A DNA stretch of 41,986 nucleotides from Hyphomicrobiales bacterium. GTDB taxonomy: Bacteria; Pseudomonadota; Alphaproteobacteria; Rhizobiales; Xanthobacteraceae. The notes beneath the pieces were generated by a model. That model did no database searches, was not told the origin of the DNA, and saw nothing but the letters and a program-made list of their open reading frames with translations. Positions 15,663 to 23,127 of the stretch are shown one piece after another. The position numbers and the translations under genes are program-made. The stretch is from contig WHTP01000041.1 of assembly GCA_009377695.1 (NCBI GenBank), positions 1 to 41,986 on the forward strand, in the 5' to 3' direction. Numbering within the stretch: the first letter of the stretch is position 1; each line of letters opens with the position of its first letter.

Positions 15663-16294
15663 GATGCCGCGCCCGGCGCCTTCGGCAGCCCGGTCCCGAT
15701 CATGGAATCGCGGGTGACGAGCTCCGCGAGCTGGTCCTCGCTCCAGCCCTCGGTACCGGCGGGACGCATCGGCAGCACGATGAAGCGTGTTTCGGCGGTC
15801 GAGTCCCAGACGCGGATGTCGGTATCCGACGGCAGCGTCACACCGAAATCCTTCAGCACACCGCGCGGATCGATTACCGTGCGCGAGCGATAGGGCGCGG
15901 ATTTGTACCAGGTCGGTGGCAGGCCCAGCACCTCCCAAGGGTAGCAGGAGCAGAGCGTACACACGATCATGTTGTGGAGCTTCGGCGTGTTCTCGACCGC
16001 GACCAAATGATCGCCGACGCGGCTTGCAAAGCCGAGCGAGCCGACCGCCTTGGTAGCGTCCGCCAGCAGAGCCTTCTTGTACTCCGGATCGATCCAGGCC
16101 TTTGCCACGGCCTTTGCGCCGTTGTGCGGGCCGATGCGGGTCTCGTAGGCCTCGATGATGGCATCGAGCGCCTTCGGATCGACATAGCCCTTCTCGGTCA
16201 GGATGGTCTCGAGTGCGCGCACGCGGAGCTGTGTCTCCGACAGTTCCGAGCCGTGCTCGTGATCGTGATGATGGTGGGGATCGTGGTTGGCCAT
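15659..16294 (-). CDS. nthA: Nitrile hydratase alpha subunit, cobalt type
   Basis: The 211-residue protein carries the metal-binding claw VCTLCSC (Cys112, Cys115, Cys117). Threonine at the third position is the known mark of the cobalt form (iron forms have serine). Other family blocks are [28 protein letters not shown] and [13 protein letters not shown]. The N-terminus is strikingly His-rich ([17 protein letters not shown]), which might bind metal before loading. ATG 16294 was chosen by this start; the frame extends further upstream but overlaps the divergent SDR gene. It leads the operon alpha-beta-accessory; an 88-nt gap with the SDR holds both promoters. Confidence 0.96.
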   Translation of the reverse strand: MANHDPHHHHDHEHGSELSETQLRVRALETILTEKGYVDPKALDAIIEAYETRIGPHNGAKAVAKAWIDPEYKKALLADATKAVGSLGFASRVGDHLVAVENTPKLHNMIVCTLCSCYPWEVLGLPPTWYKSAPYRSRTVIDPRGVLKDFGVTLPSDTDIRVWDSTAETRFIVLPMRPAGTEGWSEDQLAELVTRDSMIGTGLPKAPGAAS

Positions 16295-16382
16295 GTTGAA
16301 CTCGCTGTGGCTTGTTGTGGCATTATCCACGAAGGAGATGATTCCATTATCCTCCGCAGCCGATGCAGTGTCGAGGGCGAGC

Positions 16383-17159
16383 GTGACTGCAACAAAATTG
16401 TTTGATCTGACCGGCCAGGTCGCGCTCGTCACTGGTGCGTCGAGCGGGCTCGGCGTGCGCTTCGCGGAGGTGCTGGCCGAGGCCGGCGCGGTGGTGGCGC
16501 TGGTCGCGCGCCGTGCCGACCGGCTCGCCGCGGTGAAGGATGCGATCGAGAAGAATGGCGGCTTCGCGGTCGCGATCGGCGCCGACGTGGTCGACCGCGA
16601 TGCCATGGCCCGCGCCTTCGACGCCGTCGAGCAAGCGTTCGGAACGGTCACTGTGCTGGTCAACAATGCCGGCGTGGTGACCTCGGGACGCGCGGTCGAA
16701 ATCAGCGAAGACGACTGGCGGAGCGTCATCGGTACCAATCTCGATGCGGTGTTCTTCACTGCGCAGGAGGCGGCACGGCGCATGCTTGCTGCCGGCAAAG
16801 GTGGGGCGATCGTCAATATCGCGTCGATGCTCGGGCTCCGTGTCGCGAAAGGCGTCGCGCCCTACGCGGTGTCGAAGGCCGGCGTGATCCAACTCACCAA
16901 GGCGATGGCGCTCGAGCTTGCGTTCAAGGGCATCCGTGTCAACGCAATCGCGCCGGGTTGGATCGTGACCGATCTCAACCGCGACTATCTCGCAAGCGAG
17001 CAGGGCGCGGCGATCAAGCGGGAGATTCCCGCCGGTCGCTTCGGCGAGGCGCGCGACCTCGACGGTGCAATGTTACTGCTTGCGTCCGACGCCGGCCGGT
17101 TCATGACGGGCACGACGATCGTCGTCGATGGCGGGCAGGTGGTGGCGGTGCGGGGGTGA
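16383..17159 (+). CDS. Short-chain dehydrogenase/reductase (SDR)
   Basis: The 258-residue protein is a classical [11 protein letters not shown] cofactor loop near the N-terminus, NNAG, catalytic Tyr161 and Lys165 in YAVSK, and the C-terminal [10 protein letters not shown]. It reduces or oxidises a small alcohol/ketone with NAD(P)H; substrate unknown. GTG at 16383 gives the usual SDR length and sits just before [12 protein letters not shown]; an ATG at 16338 directly follows an AAGGAG with no spacing, and one at 16287 would overlap the nitrile hydratase alpha gene. It is divergent from nitrile hydratase, which may or may not reflect a shared pathway. Confidence 0.88.
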   Translation: MTATKLFDLTGQVALVTGASSGLGVRFAEVLAEAGAVVALVARRADRLAAVKDAIEKNGGFAVAIGADVVDRDAMARAFDAVEQAFGTVTVLVNNAGVVTSGRAVEISEDDWRSVIGTNLDAVFFTAQEAARRMLAAGKGGAIVNIASMLGLRVAKGVAPYAVSKAGVIQLTKAMALELAFKGIRVNAIAPGWIVTDLNRDYLASEQGAAIKREIPAGRFGEARDLDGAMLLLASDAGRFMTGTTIVVDGGQVVAVRG

Positions 17160-17173
17160 TGGGGCTTCTCGTG

Positions 17174-17306
17174 TCCCGGACGCAGTGCAGCGTGAAGCGA
17201 AGCGGAACGGTGCACCGCTGATCCGGGATCCCGGTTACTTTCTTCATTTGAGAAACCGGGATCCCGGGTCTGCAGTGCATCGCTGTGTGCTGCACTGCGC
17301 CCGGGA
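17174..17306. repeat. Palindromic intergenic repeat with CCGGGATCCCGG cores
   Basis: Outer arms TCCCGGACGCAGTGCA (17174-17189) and TGCACTGCGCCCGGGA (17291-17306) pair. Inside are two copies of CCGGGATCCCGG (17224 and 17265) facing each other. The element fills the gap between the SDR and the convergent YeeE gene and could also act as a terminator. Elements of this style are dispersed in Bradyrhizobium-type genomes. Confidence 0.78.
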
Positions 17307-17320
17307 AACGCATCCAAACC

Positions 17321-17788
17321 TTATCCATCCGCGCCTGCCAGCGCGCCGCTCGGCGGCGCCGCTGGACGCTTCGCGTAGCCCATGTCATGCGCGATCATGC
17401 CGGCCGCCATCGCGACGCAGAACACGATAATTGGCGGCGACAGCGTCGCAAGATTCTCCAGCGCCGGTCCCGGGCAGAGGCCGACCAGACCCCAGCCGAT
17501 GCCAAACAGCGCGGAGCCCGCGACCAGCGGCGTGTCGATCGCGGTTTTGGTCGGGATGTCGAACTTGGGCGCAAAGACCGGCTGTGGGCGTCGCTGTGCG
17601 AGCACATAACCGATGCCGGATACGGCGAGCGCCGCCGCCATCACCACCGCGAGGCTCGGGTCCCAAGTGCCAGTCCGCACGCCCAAGATGTCGAGAAAGC
17701 CGAGCACCTTCGTCGGCCGGGTCATGCCGGAGATCAGCAATCCCAGCCCGAAGATGAAGCCGCAAACGAGCGAGGCAAGAGCGAGCAT
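17321..17788 (-). CDS. YeeE/YedE-family half-transporter (second partner)
   Basis: The 155-residue membrane protein shows four hydrophobic segments and the family motifs LISGMTRPTKVLGFLDILG near the N-terminus and GIGWGLVGLCPGPAL in the middle, with a cysteine in the pore motif. Together with the protein encoded just upstream it corresponds to a two-gene version of YeeE/YedE (TsuA-like), a family that includes thiosulfate uptake proteins and the PmpA/PmpB pair. A role in uptake of a sulfur compound is likely. It is separated from its partner by 2 nt, so the two are cotranscribed. The last gene of the minus-strand run that starts with the MFS genes. Confidence 0.88.
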   Translation of the reverse strand: MLALASLVCGFIFGLGLLISGMTRPTKVLGFLDILGVRTGTWDPSLAVVMAAALAVSGIGYVLAQRRPQPVFAPKFDIPTKTAIDTPLVAGSALFGIGWGLVGLCPGPALENLATLSPPIIVFCVAMAAGMIAHDMGYAKRPAAPPSGALAGADG

Positions 17789-17790
17789 GG

Positions 17791-18216
17791 TCAGCCTCCA
17801 ATCACATGGCGCATCAGCGCAACGGTGATCATGGCTGTGCCCACAAAGATGACTGTGGCAGTGAGCGAGCGCTTGGAGAGCCGCGCGACGCCGCACACGC
17901 CATGGCCGGACGTGCAGCCGCCGCCCAGCCGTGCACCGAAGCCGACCAAGAGACCGCCCGCGATGACCAAGAGCCAGCTTGCCGGCATCTCCGGCGGTGG
18001 CACCTGATAGCCCGCGAGCATCGCGGCGACAGGCGCGAGGATCAGCCCAGCAACAAAGGCGATGCGCCATCCGCGGTCAATCGCGCCAATTCCGAAGATA
18101 CCGGCCGTGATGCCGCTGATGCCGGCGACACGGCCGGCGAGCAGCATCAGCATCACGGCAGCGAGCCCGATCAGCGCACCGCCGATGGCGGCAGAGAGCG
18201 GCGTGAAATTGGCCAT
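17791..18216 (-). CDS. YeeE/YedE-family half-transporter (first partner)
   Basis: The 141-residue inner-membrane protein has about four hydrophobic helices. The signature GGGCTSGHGVCG (about residues 98-109) is the conserved cysteine-bearing pore motif of YeeE/YedE proteins, thought to relay thiosulfate or another sulfur anion. The N-terminus (FTPLSAAIGGALIGLAAVML) is typical. It is followed after 2 nt by the complementary half-transporter, and preceded by the frameshifted MFS gene at 17 nt. No rhodanese or BigR-like regulator lies beside it here, so the sulfur substrate is not indicated by context. Confidence 0.9.
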   Translation of the reverse strand: MANFTPLSAAIGGALIGLAAVMLMLLAGRVAGISGITAGIFGIGAIDRGWRIAFVAGLILAPVAAMLAGYQVPPPEMPASWLLVIAGGLLVGFGARLGGGCTSGHGVCGVARLSKRSLTATVIFVGTAMITVALMRHVIGG

Positions 18217-18233
18217 GGTGCCTCTCCGAGGAT

Positions 18234-19720
18234 TTAGGCGGTCGCGTTCGGATTATCCGTCCGCAGCGGCCGTCGCTCGATCATAACAACAGCAGCGAGC
18301 GTAATCGCAAAGCAGGCGGCGACCGCATAGAACACGCGTCGGAATGCGTGGGCGGCCTCGGCGCTGCCCGCCGGCAGCGCGCCGGCAAGCTCGCGGCCGG
18401 TGCCCGGCGCGAGCGACGATGTCGCGGCCAGTCCAGCGCGCCGAGGATGGCGATGAGGATCGTGCTGAACAGGTTGCGCGAGAAGTTCATGGTGCCGGAC
18501 GCGACGCCGAACTGGTGACGCTCGACGACGTTCTGCACCACGACCGAGGACATCGAGGGCGTCGGGCCGAAGCCTGCGCCGATCAACAGCAGCAGCACCT
18601 GGAACGTCAGGGGTGTCAGTTGGTCTGCCCACAGCCCCAGCAGGATCACCGCTCCGATCGACACCATAAGACCGGCGGTCGGCAGTGCCTTATAATGGGT
18701 GACGCGGCAAAGCACCTGTCCGCCGATGCCGGCGCTGACATTGAGACTCACCATCAGGACGATCGGGCTCAGACCCGCGTCGGTTGGCGACATGCCGACG
18801 ACGGTCTGCAGATAGATCGGCAGGAAAATGTTGAGACCGGCAATGGCGCTCCATCCAACGCCATTGGCGATGGTCGCCCAGCGGACGATCGGATGCTTCA
18901 GAATTGCCAGCGGGATCAGCGGCTCGGGCGCGGTGACGAGCCGCCGCACAAACAGACCGGCGACCGCGGCCGCGGTCGCAAAGAGCAGCAGGATCGGGGC
19001 TGAGGTCCACGCGTCGCTAGCGCCCGCGAGGTTGAGCCCGAGCATGAAGGATACGGTCGCCACCACGATCAGCAGCGCGCCGATCAGGTCGAGCCGATGC
19101 GGGCGCTCGTAGCGGGGCAGGCGGCGCAGCAGCCGCGAGGTGACGAACAGCGCGAGCAAATCGAGCGGCAGTGCAAGCCAGAAGATCGCCGTCCAGTGCA
19201 GGTAGTCGGACAAGAAGCCGCCCAGCGCCGGGCCGAGCGCGCCCGCGGTGGTGTAGGTGACGGCGAAATAGGCCGAATATTTGCCGCGCTCTTTCGGTGC
19301 TGCCACGTCGCCGAGCACCACCACCGGGATCGAGGTCAGGCCGGCGGCGCCGATCCCCTGCACGATGCGGCCGAAGATCAGCATCACCATCGATGACGAC
19401 AGCGCGCAGATCATCGCCCCGACGAGATGGATAACGATCGCGACACGTAGCGTCGGCCGCCGTCCGTGAATGTCGGCGATCTTGCCGTAGAGCGGCATGC
19501 AGGCGGTCGATGCCAGAAGGAAGATCGTGATCAGCCAGGGCAGGTTGTGGACGTCGTTGAGGTCGCGGCCGATGGTCGGCAGCGCGGTCGCGAGGATGGT
19601 GTTGTCCATCGAACCGATGAACACCGGCAGCAGCGCGCCGATCACGAGCAACCGCAGGTCCTTGTGGGTGAGCGGGGTCTTGTCAGGAAGCGGCTTGGCC
19701 GCGCCGGTCGGGGCGTTCAT
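18234..19720 (-). pseudogene. DHA2-type MFS drug transporter, frameshifted near the C-terminus
   Basis: From ATG 19720 the frame encodes a 14-helix-type MFS permease similar along its length to the neighbour at 19727-21196 (GSMDNTILATALPTIGRDL; PLYGKIADIHGRRPTLR). After SRNLFSTILIAILGAL it turns into a proline/arginine-rich nonsense tail. The family sequence resumes in another frame as AATSSLAPGTGRELAGALPA and FRRVFYAVAACFAITL, ending at 18234. The break lies around 18431-18440 and fits a single-base loss. The repaired protein would be about 495 residues. About 65 residues, including the last helix, are lost, so the product is probably non-functional unless this is a sequencing error. It follows the intact paralogue by 6 nt. 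Confidence 0.82.
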
Positions 19721-19726
19721 GCGGCC

Positions 19727-21196
19727 TTACTTCGCTTCCGGCGCAACGCCCGACTGCAGCGGCTTCTCCTCGATCAGGATGATGGAGATCAACGCCACCG
19801 TCATGATCCCTGCGGTCGCGAAGAAGACACGCTGGTAGGCTGCCGCCGCCAACGCCGCGTCCTGTGCCAGCGCGCCGCCAAGCGCGCCGGGTGCCGCCGC
19901 CTTGATCGCAAAGCCGGCGACGATGGCGCCGAACACCGCGACCATGAAGGTCGCAAGCAGGTTGCGGCTAAAGGTCATGGCGCCGACCGAGATGCCGAGT
20001 TGGTGCCGCTCCACCGAGTTCTGCACCACCACCTGGGTGAGGCTCGGCATGGCGCCAAAGCCAATCCCGATCACGACCAGCAGCGCCTCGAACCACAGCA
20101 GGCTGACCCGGTCGACGTTCCAGGCCAGGACCAGCAAGGCGGAGATCGACACCGCCAGTCCAACCATCGGCAGCGTCTTGTAATGGACCACGCGGCACAG
20201 CACGTGGCCTGACGCGCCCGCGCTGATGTTGAGCGCGATCATGAAGATGATAAGCGTGAGACCGGCGGTGGTCGGCGTCAGCCCGACGACGTTCTGCAGA
20301 TATTGCGGCATGAAAATATTAAGCCCGACAATCGACGACCACCCGAAGGCGTGCGCCAACGTGGCGTAGCGGACTTCACGATTGCGCAGGATGGCGATCG
20401 GGATCAGCGGCTCCGGCGCGGTCAGGAGCCGGCGGACGAACAACAACCCCACGACGCCGGCGGCGGCGAGCAATGCGAGGATCGGCGGCGAGAACCACGG
20501 GAAACGCACGCCGCCGAGCGTGATCGCCAGCATGAAGGAGATGCTGGCGGCGATGATCAGCACGGCGCCGATCACGTCGAGCCGGTGCGGCCGCTCGTGC
20601 CGCGGCAGGTGACGCAACAGCACGCTGGTGACCGCCAAGGCGACGAAGCCGAGCAGGATGTTGAACCAGAAGATTGCCGACCAATGCAGGTGGTCGGCGA
20701 AGAATCCGCCGAGTGCCGGACCGAGTGCGCCAGCGGTGGTGTAGACCACCGCGAAATAGGCATAGTAGCGGCCGCGCTCCTTGGGCGCGACCACGTCGCC
20801 CAGCACGACGGATCCCATGGTCGCAAGTCCGCCGCCACCGAGCCCATGCAGCGCCCGCCCGAGGATGAGCACCAGCATGTTGGGCGCCAGCGCACACATC
20901 AGCGAGCCCATCATGTAGATGATGATTGCGATCCGCAGCGTGACCTTGCGCCCGTAGATGTCCGCGATCTTGCCGTAGAGCGGAACCACCGCCGTCGCCG
21001 CCAGCAGATAGGCGGTGATCAGCCAGGACAGATTGTAAGAATCGCCGAGGTCGCGTCCGATCGTCGGCAGTGCCGTGGCGAGATTGGTGTTGTCGAGCGA
21101 TCCCATGAACACCGGCAGCATCATTCCCAGCACGATCACCCGCGCCTCCTTGTGGGAGAGCGAGGTCATGGGGGCAGGATCGGTGCGAGCATCCAC
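19727..21196 (-). CDS. DHA2-type MFS multidrug transporter
   Basis: The 489-residue protein is an inner-membrane proton-driven exporter of the 14-helix DHA2 type (EmrB/QacA-like). Visible are motif A, PLYGKIADIYGRKVTLR (about residues 78-94), the first-helix block GSLDNTNLATALPTIGRDLG with an embedded aspartate, and motif C-like GALGPALGGFFADHL. It probably exports toxic organic compounds; substrate unknown. The start is a GTG at 21196; ATG at 21169 (MTSLSHKEARV) is an alternative that matches the paralogue less well. The first gene of a minus-strand run with its paralogue and two YeeE/YedE genes. No TetR or MarR regulator lies next to it; upstream is a palindromic-repeat fragment. Confidence 0.9.
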   Translation of the reverse strand: MDARTDPAPMTSLSHKEARVIVLGMMLPVFMGSLDNTNLATALPTIGRDLGDSYNLSWLITAYLLAATAVVPLYGKIADIYGRKVTLRIAIIIYMMGSLMCALAPNMLVLILGRALHGLGGGGLATMGSVVLGDVVAPKERGRYYAYFAVVYTTAGALGPALGGFFADHLHWSAIFWFNILLGFVALAVTSVLLRHLPRHERPHRLDVIGAVLIIAASISFMLAITLGGVRFPWFSPPILALLAAAGVVGLLFVRRLLTAPEPLIPIAILRNREVRYATLAHAFGWSSIVGLNIFMPQYLQNVVGLTPTTAGLTLIIFMIALNISAGASGHVLCRVVHYKTLPMVGLAVSISALLVLAWNVDRVSLLWFEALLVVIGIGFGAMPSLTQVVVQNSVERHQLGISVGAMTFSRNLLATFMVAVFGAIVAGFAIKAAAPGALGGALAQDAALAAAAYQRVFFATAGIMTVALISIILIEEKPLQSGVAPEAK

Positions 21197-21215
21197 GGGT
21201 GCTTGAAGCCTTCCA

Positions 21216-21282
21216 AGTGTGGCGGTTCAGAAGTCCGTACGATCGTCGCGGCGAGTGCGAAAAATCGGAATCGGGACGCTAG
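21216..21282. repeat. Partial copy of the AGTGTGGC palindromic repeat
   Basis: The left arm AGTGTGGCGGTTCAGAAGTC matches that at 12563, and the end CGGAATCGGGACGCT resembles the right arm of the unit at 12704-12721. The middle is missing, so the inverted repeat is incomplete. It lies 20 nt upstream of the MFS start and may overlap its promoter. Confidence 0.65.
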
Positions 21283-21421
21283 GCCGGCTGATTTTCTTTT
21301 GCGAGGACAGCCGGGAGGGCGTTTTAGAGCAGCGCCCTGCATTCGACCAGCCGCAGCCGCGAATTTAAGCAATGCCGCCCACGCATGCGGCAACGGATAG
21401 AGCTAGCTAATCGGAAATGTC

Positions 21422-22372
21422 CTACGCCGGTGCAGGTCCGAGCACGCCCTTGATCCGCATATTGGTCCGCCCGCACGGCGAACGCCCGCGCATGACCGCC
21501 GAAAGCTGGCCGGTCGCCAGCCGGATCATCGGATAGTCGGGGTTGAACGCGGTGACGACGATTTCGCCGACCTCGCCGTCGGCGACGGGCTCGCCCGAGC
21601 CCGGTCGCACGATCTCGACGATCAAGCCCTCATTGACGATCATGCCGTCGCGCGCATCGCTCTCATACGCAATGATGCCGATGTCGGGATGCGTCAGGCA
21701 TTCCTGCACGTCGATCCCCGCCGATGCGAACCCGCGGCGCAGCGCAGGCGTGAGCGGCGAATTGGCGATGAGCGCGTGCTTGATGCTCATTTCGCTGGGG
21801 CTGTCCGACACGTCGAGCAAGCGCTTGAGGAAATCGGCCGGGCCGACAAAGGCGCTCGGCGCGAGCTTTTGCATGACGTCGGCCACCGTCACGGCATCAT
21901 CCGATCCGGCCGCGATGACGGTGCAGCCGAGCGCGTGCGCGCCGGAATCCATCAGGAAGCCGAACGGGCTGAGATGATAGGAGAAGCAGTTCAGCCCAAC
22001 ATCGCCCGCGCGCATGCCGGCGGCAAACAGCGCGCGCGCCGCGCCCCCCACGTCGGTGCCGTCAACGTCGGGATGGAACACCGGTCCCGGCGACATCAAC
22101 AGGCGGCGCGTGCGCCGGCGCTGGGGCACGACGAAACCGCCGAACGGCGGGTATTCTCCGCGCAGCGCCGGCCAGTCCTCGGCGTGCAGCACCGGGATCT
22201 GCCCCAGCGCCTCGCGCGAGGTCACGCTGTTGGGATCGATGCCGTTGAGTTGGCGCGCCCAGCCGGCGCCGCTCAGGGCGAGCGCGATGAGATTGGGCAG
22301 CCGGCCGAAGAGGTCGCGTTCGCGCAGGTCGGGATTGTCGATTTCGAGGGAGTCGTAGTAGTCCTTTCGCAA
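21422..22372 (-). pseudogene. Phenylacetate-CoA-ligase-like adenylating enzyme, C-terminally truncated
   Basis: The conserved part starts at RKDYYDSLEIDNPDLRERDL, preceded by a TTG at 22372 that could be the start. The protein resembles the PaaK-like ligase group: LSPGPVF-like phosphate region, FGFLMDSGAHALGCTVIAAG, and SPCGRTNMRIKG near the end. In intact members the RIKG block is followed by roughly 100 residues of C-terminal domain (Gly-Arg-Ala-Asp and beyond) needed for the second half-reaction; here the frame ends 6 residues later at 21422 and I find no continuation in other frames. At about 316 residues it is clearly short. The open frame upstream to 22603 is translated repeat DNA and is not counted. 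Probably a decayed gene. Confidence 0.65.
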
Positions 22373-22401
22373 CGACGAACTCCGTCTCTCTCGGCCTTGT
22401 G

Positions 22402-22517
22402 CTGAGGAGGCGCCACAGCAGGCGTAGCCTGCGTAAACTTGGCTACGTGCGACGTCTCGAAGCGTAGGGCGGCCCCTTCTTCGAGACGCGCTCTTCGAGC
22501 GCTCCTCAGGATGAGGG
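22402..22517. repeat. Palindromic repeat abutting the ligase gene (CTGAGGAG...CTCCTCAG)
   Basis: Ends CTGAGGAG (22402-22409) and CTCCTCAG (22502-22509) pair; inner arms CGTCTCGAAG (22453-22462) and CTTCGAGACG (22479-22488) also pair. In the minus frame it reads PHPEERSKSASRRRGRPTLR, the typical translation of a dispersed repeat in Bradyrhizobium-like genomes. It ends 30 nt before the ligase start. Confidence 0.8.
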
Positions 22518-22681
22518 CGGATTAGACCCTCAACCTTATCAGCAGGCGCACGAGCCTGCCTACTACGATGCTTCATGGCTCTTGCCCCAAATTCGACCAG
22601 CATTGAGCTTACGGTTCCTCGTCACGCATCGTCGGCCAGCGCGCACGAGAGCCGCAGCGGACATTCGGGGGAGTTCGCGTC

Positions 22682-23071
22682 ATGTCGGCAATCGCCTACG
22701 CGCTGGCACTATTCGTCGTGTTCATGATTGCGCCGACGCACGTGCGCGCGCAGAATCTCGACCAGGACAAATCTGGCGCAAAGCTGTTTGCGGGAAGCTG
22801 CGTGCAGTGTCATCGCAGCGCCCGCGGTCTCGCCAAGGGGCGGATGAGCTTCACACTGTCGCATTTTCTGCGGCAGCACTATACCAGCAGCGCCGCCTCC
22901 GCGCAGACGCTCACCACTTATCTGCAGTCGGTCGACACGCCGCCACCCGGCAAGGCGAAGCGTCGCGCGGGCAAGGTGCAGGCGACGAGCGCGACGACGT
23001 CAAGAATGCCGACGGGCTCGATCAGGGACGAGCGGCCGATGCGTCCGCCGGCAAAGGTGCCGGGGCGGTAG
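22682..23071 (+). CDS. Small periplasmic c-type cytochrome
   Basis: The 129-residue protein has a signal peptide (about residues 1-23, ending VRAQ) and one haem-binding motif CVQCH (about residues 40-44) after SGAKLFAGS, as in class I cytochromes c. A methionine axial ligand is likely in the GRMSFTLSHFLRQHY region, and the fold ends at TLTTYLQSVD. The last 40 residues are a basic, Pro/Arg-rich tail without obvious fold. It probably shuttles electrons in the periplasm; the partner is not identified. GGGGGAG precedes the ATG by 8 nt. It is convergent with the indolepyruvate ferredoxin oxidoreductase gene. Confidence 0.85.
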   Translation: MSAIAYALALFVVFMIAPTHVRAQNLDQDKSGAKLFAGSCVQCHRSARGLAKGRMSFTLSHFLRQHYTSSAASAQTLTTYLQSVDTPPPGKAKRRAGKVQATSATTSRMPTGSIRDERPMRPPAKVPGR

Positions 23072-23127
23072 GCCGGCCCGGCCGTGACAGGTGGCGGATT
23101 CGGCCGACGGATATGCGCTGCGTCCCT

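Noticed and set aside
22373-22603. N-terminal extension of the ligase frame
   Set aside because: It translates the dispersed palindromic repeat (PHPEERSKSASRR...), which does not belong to the ligase family; I do not include it in the gene, though it is noted as a finding.
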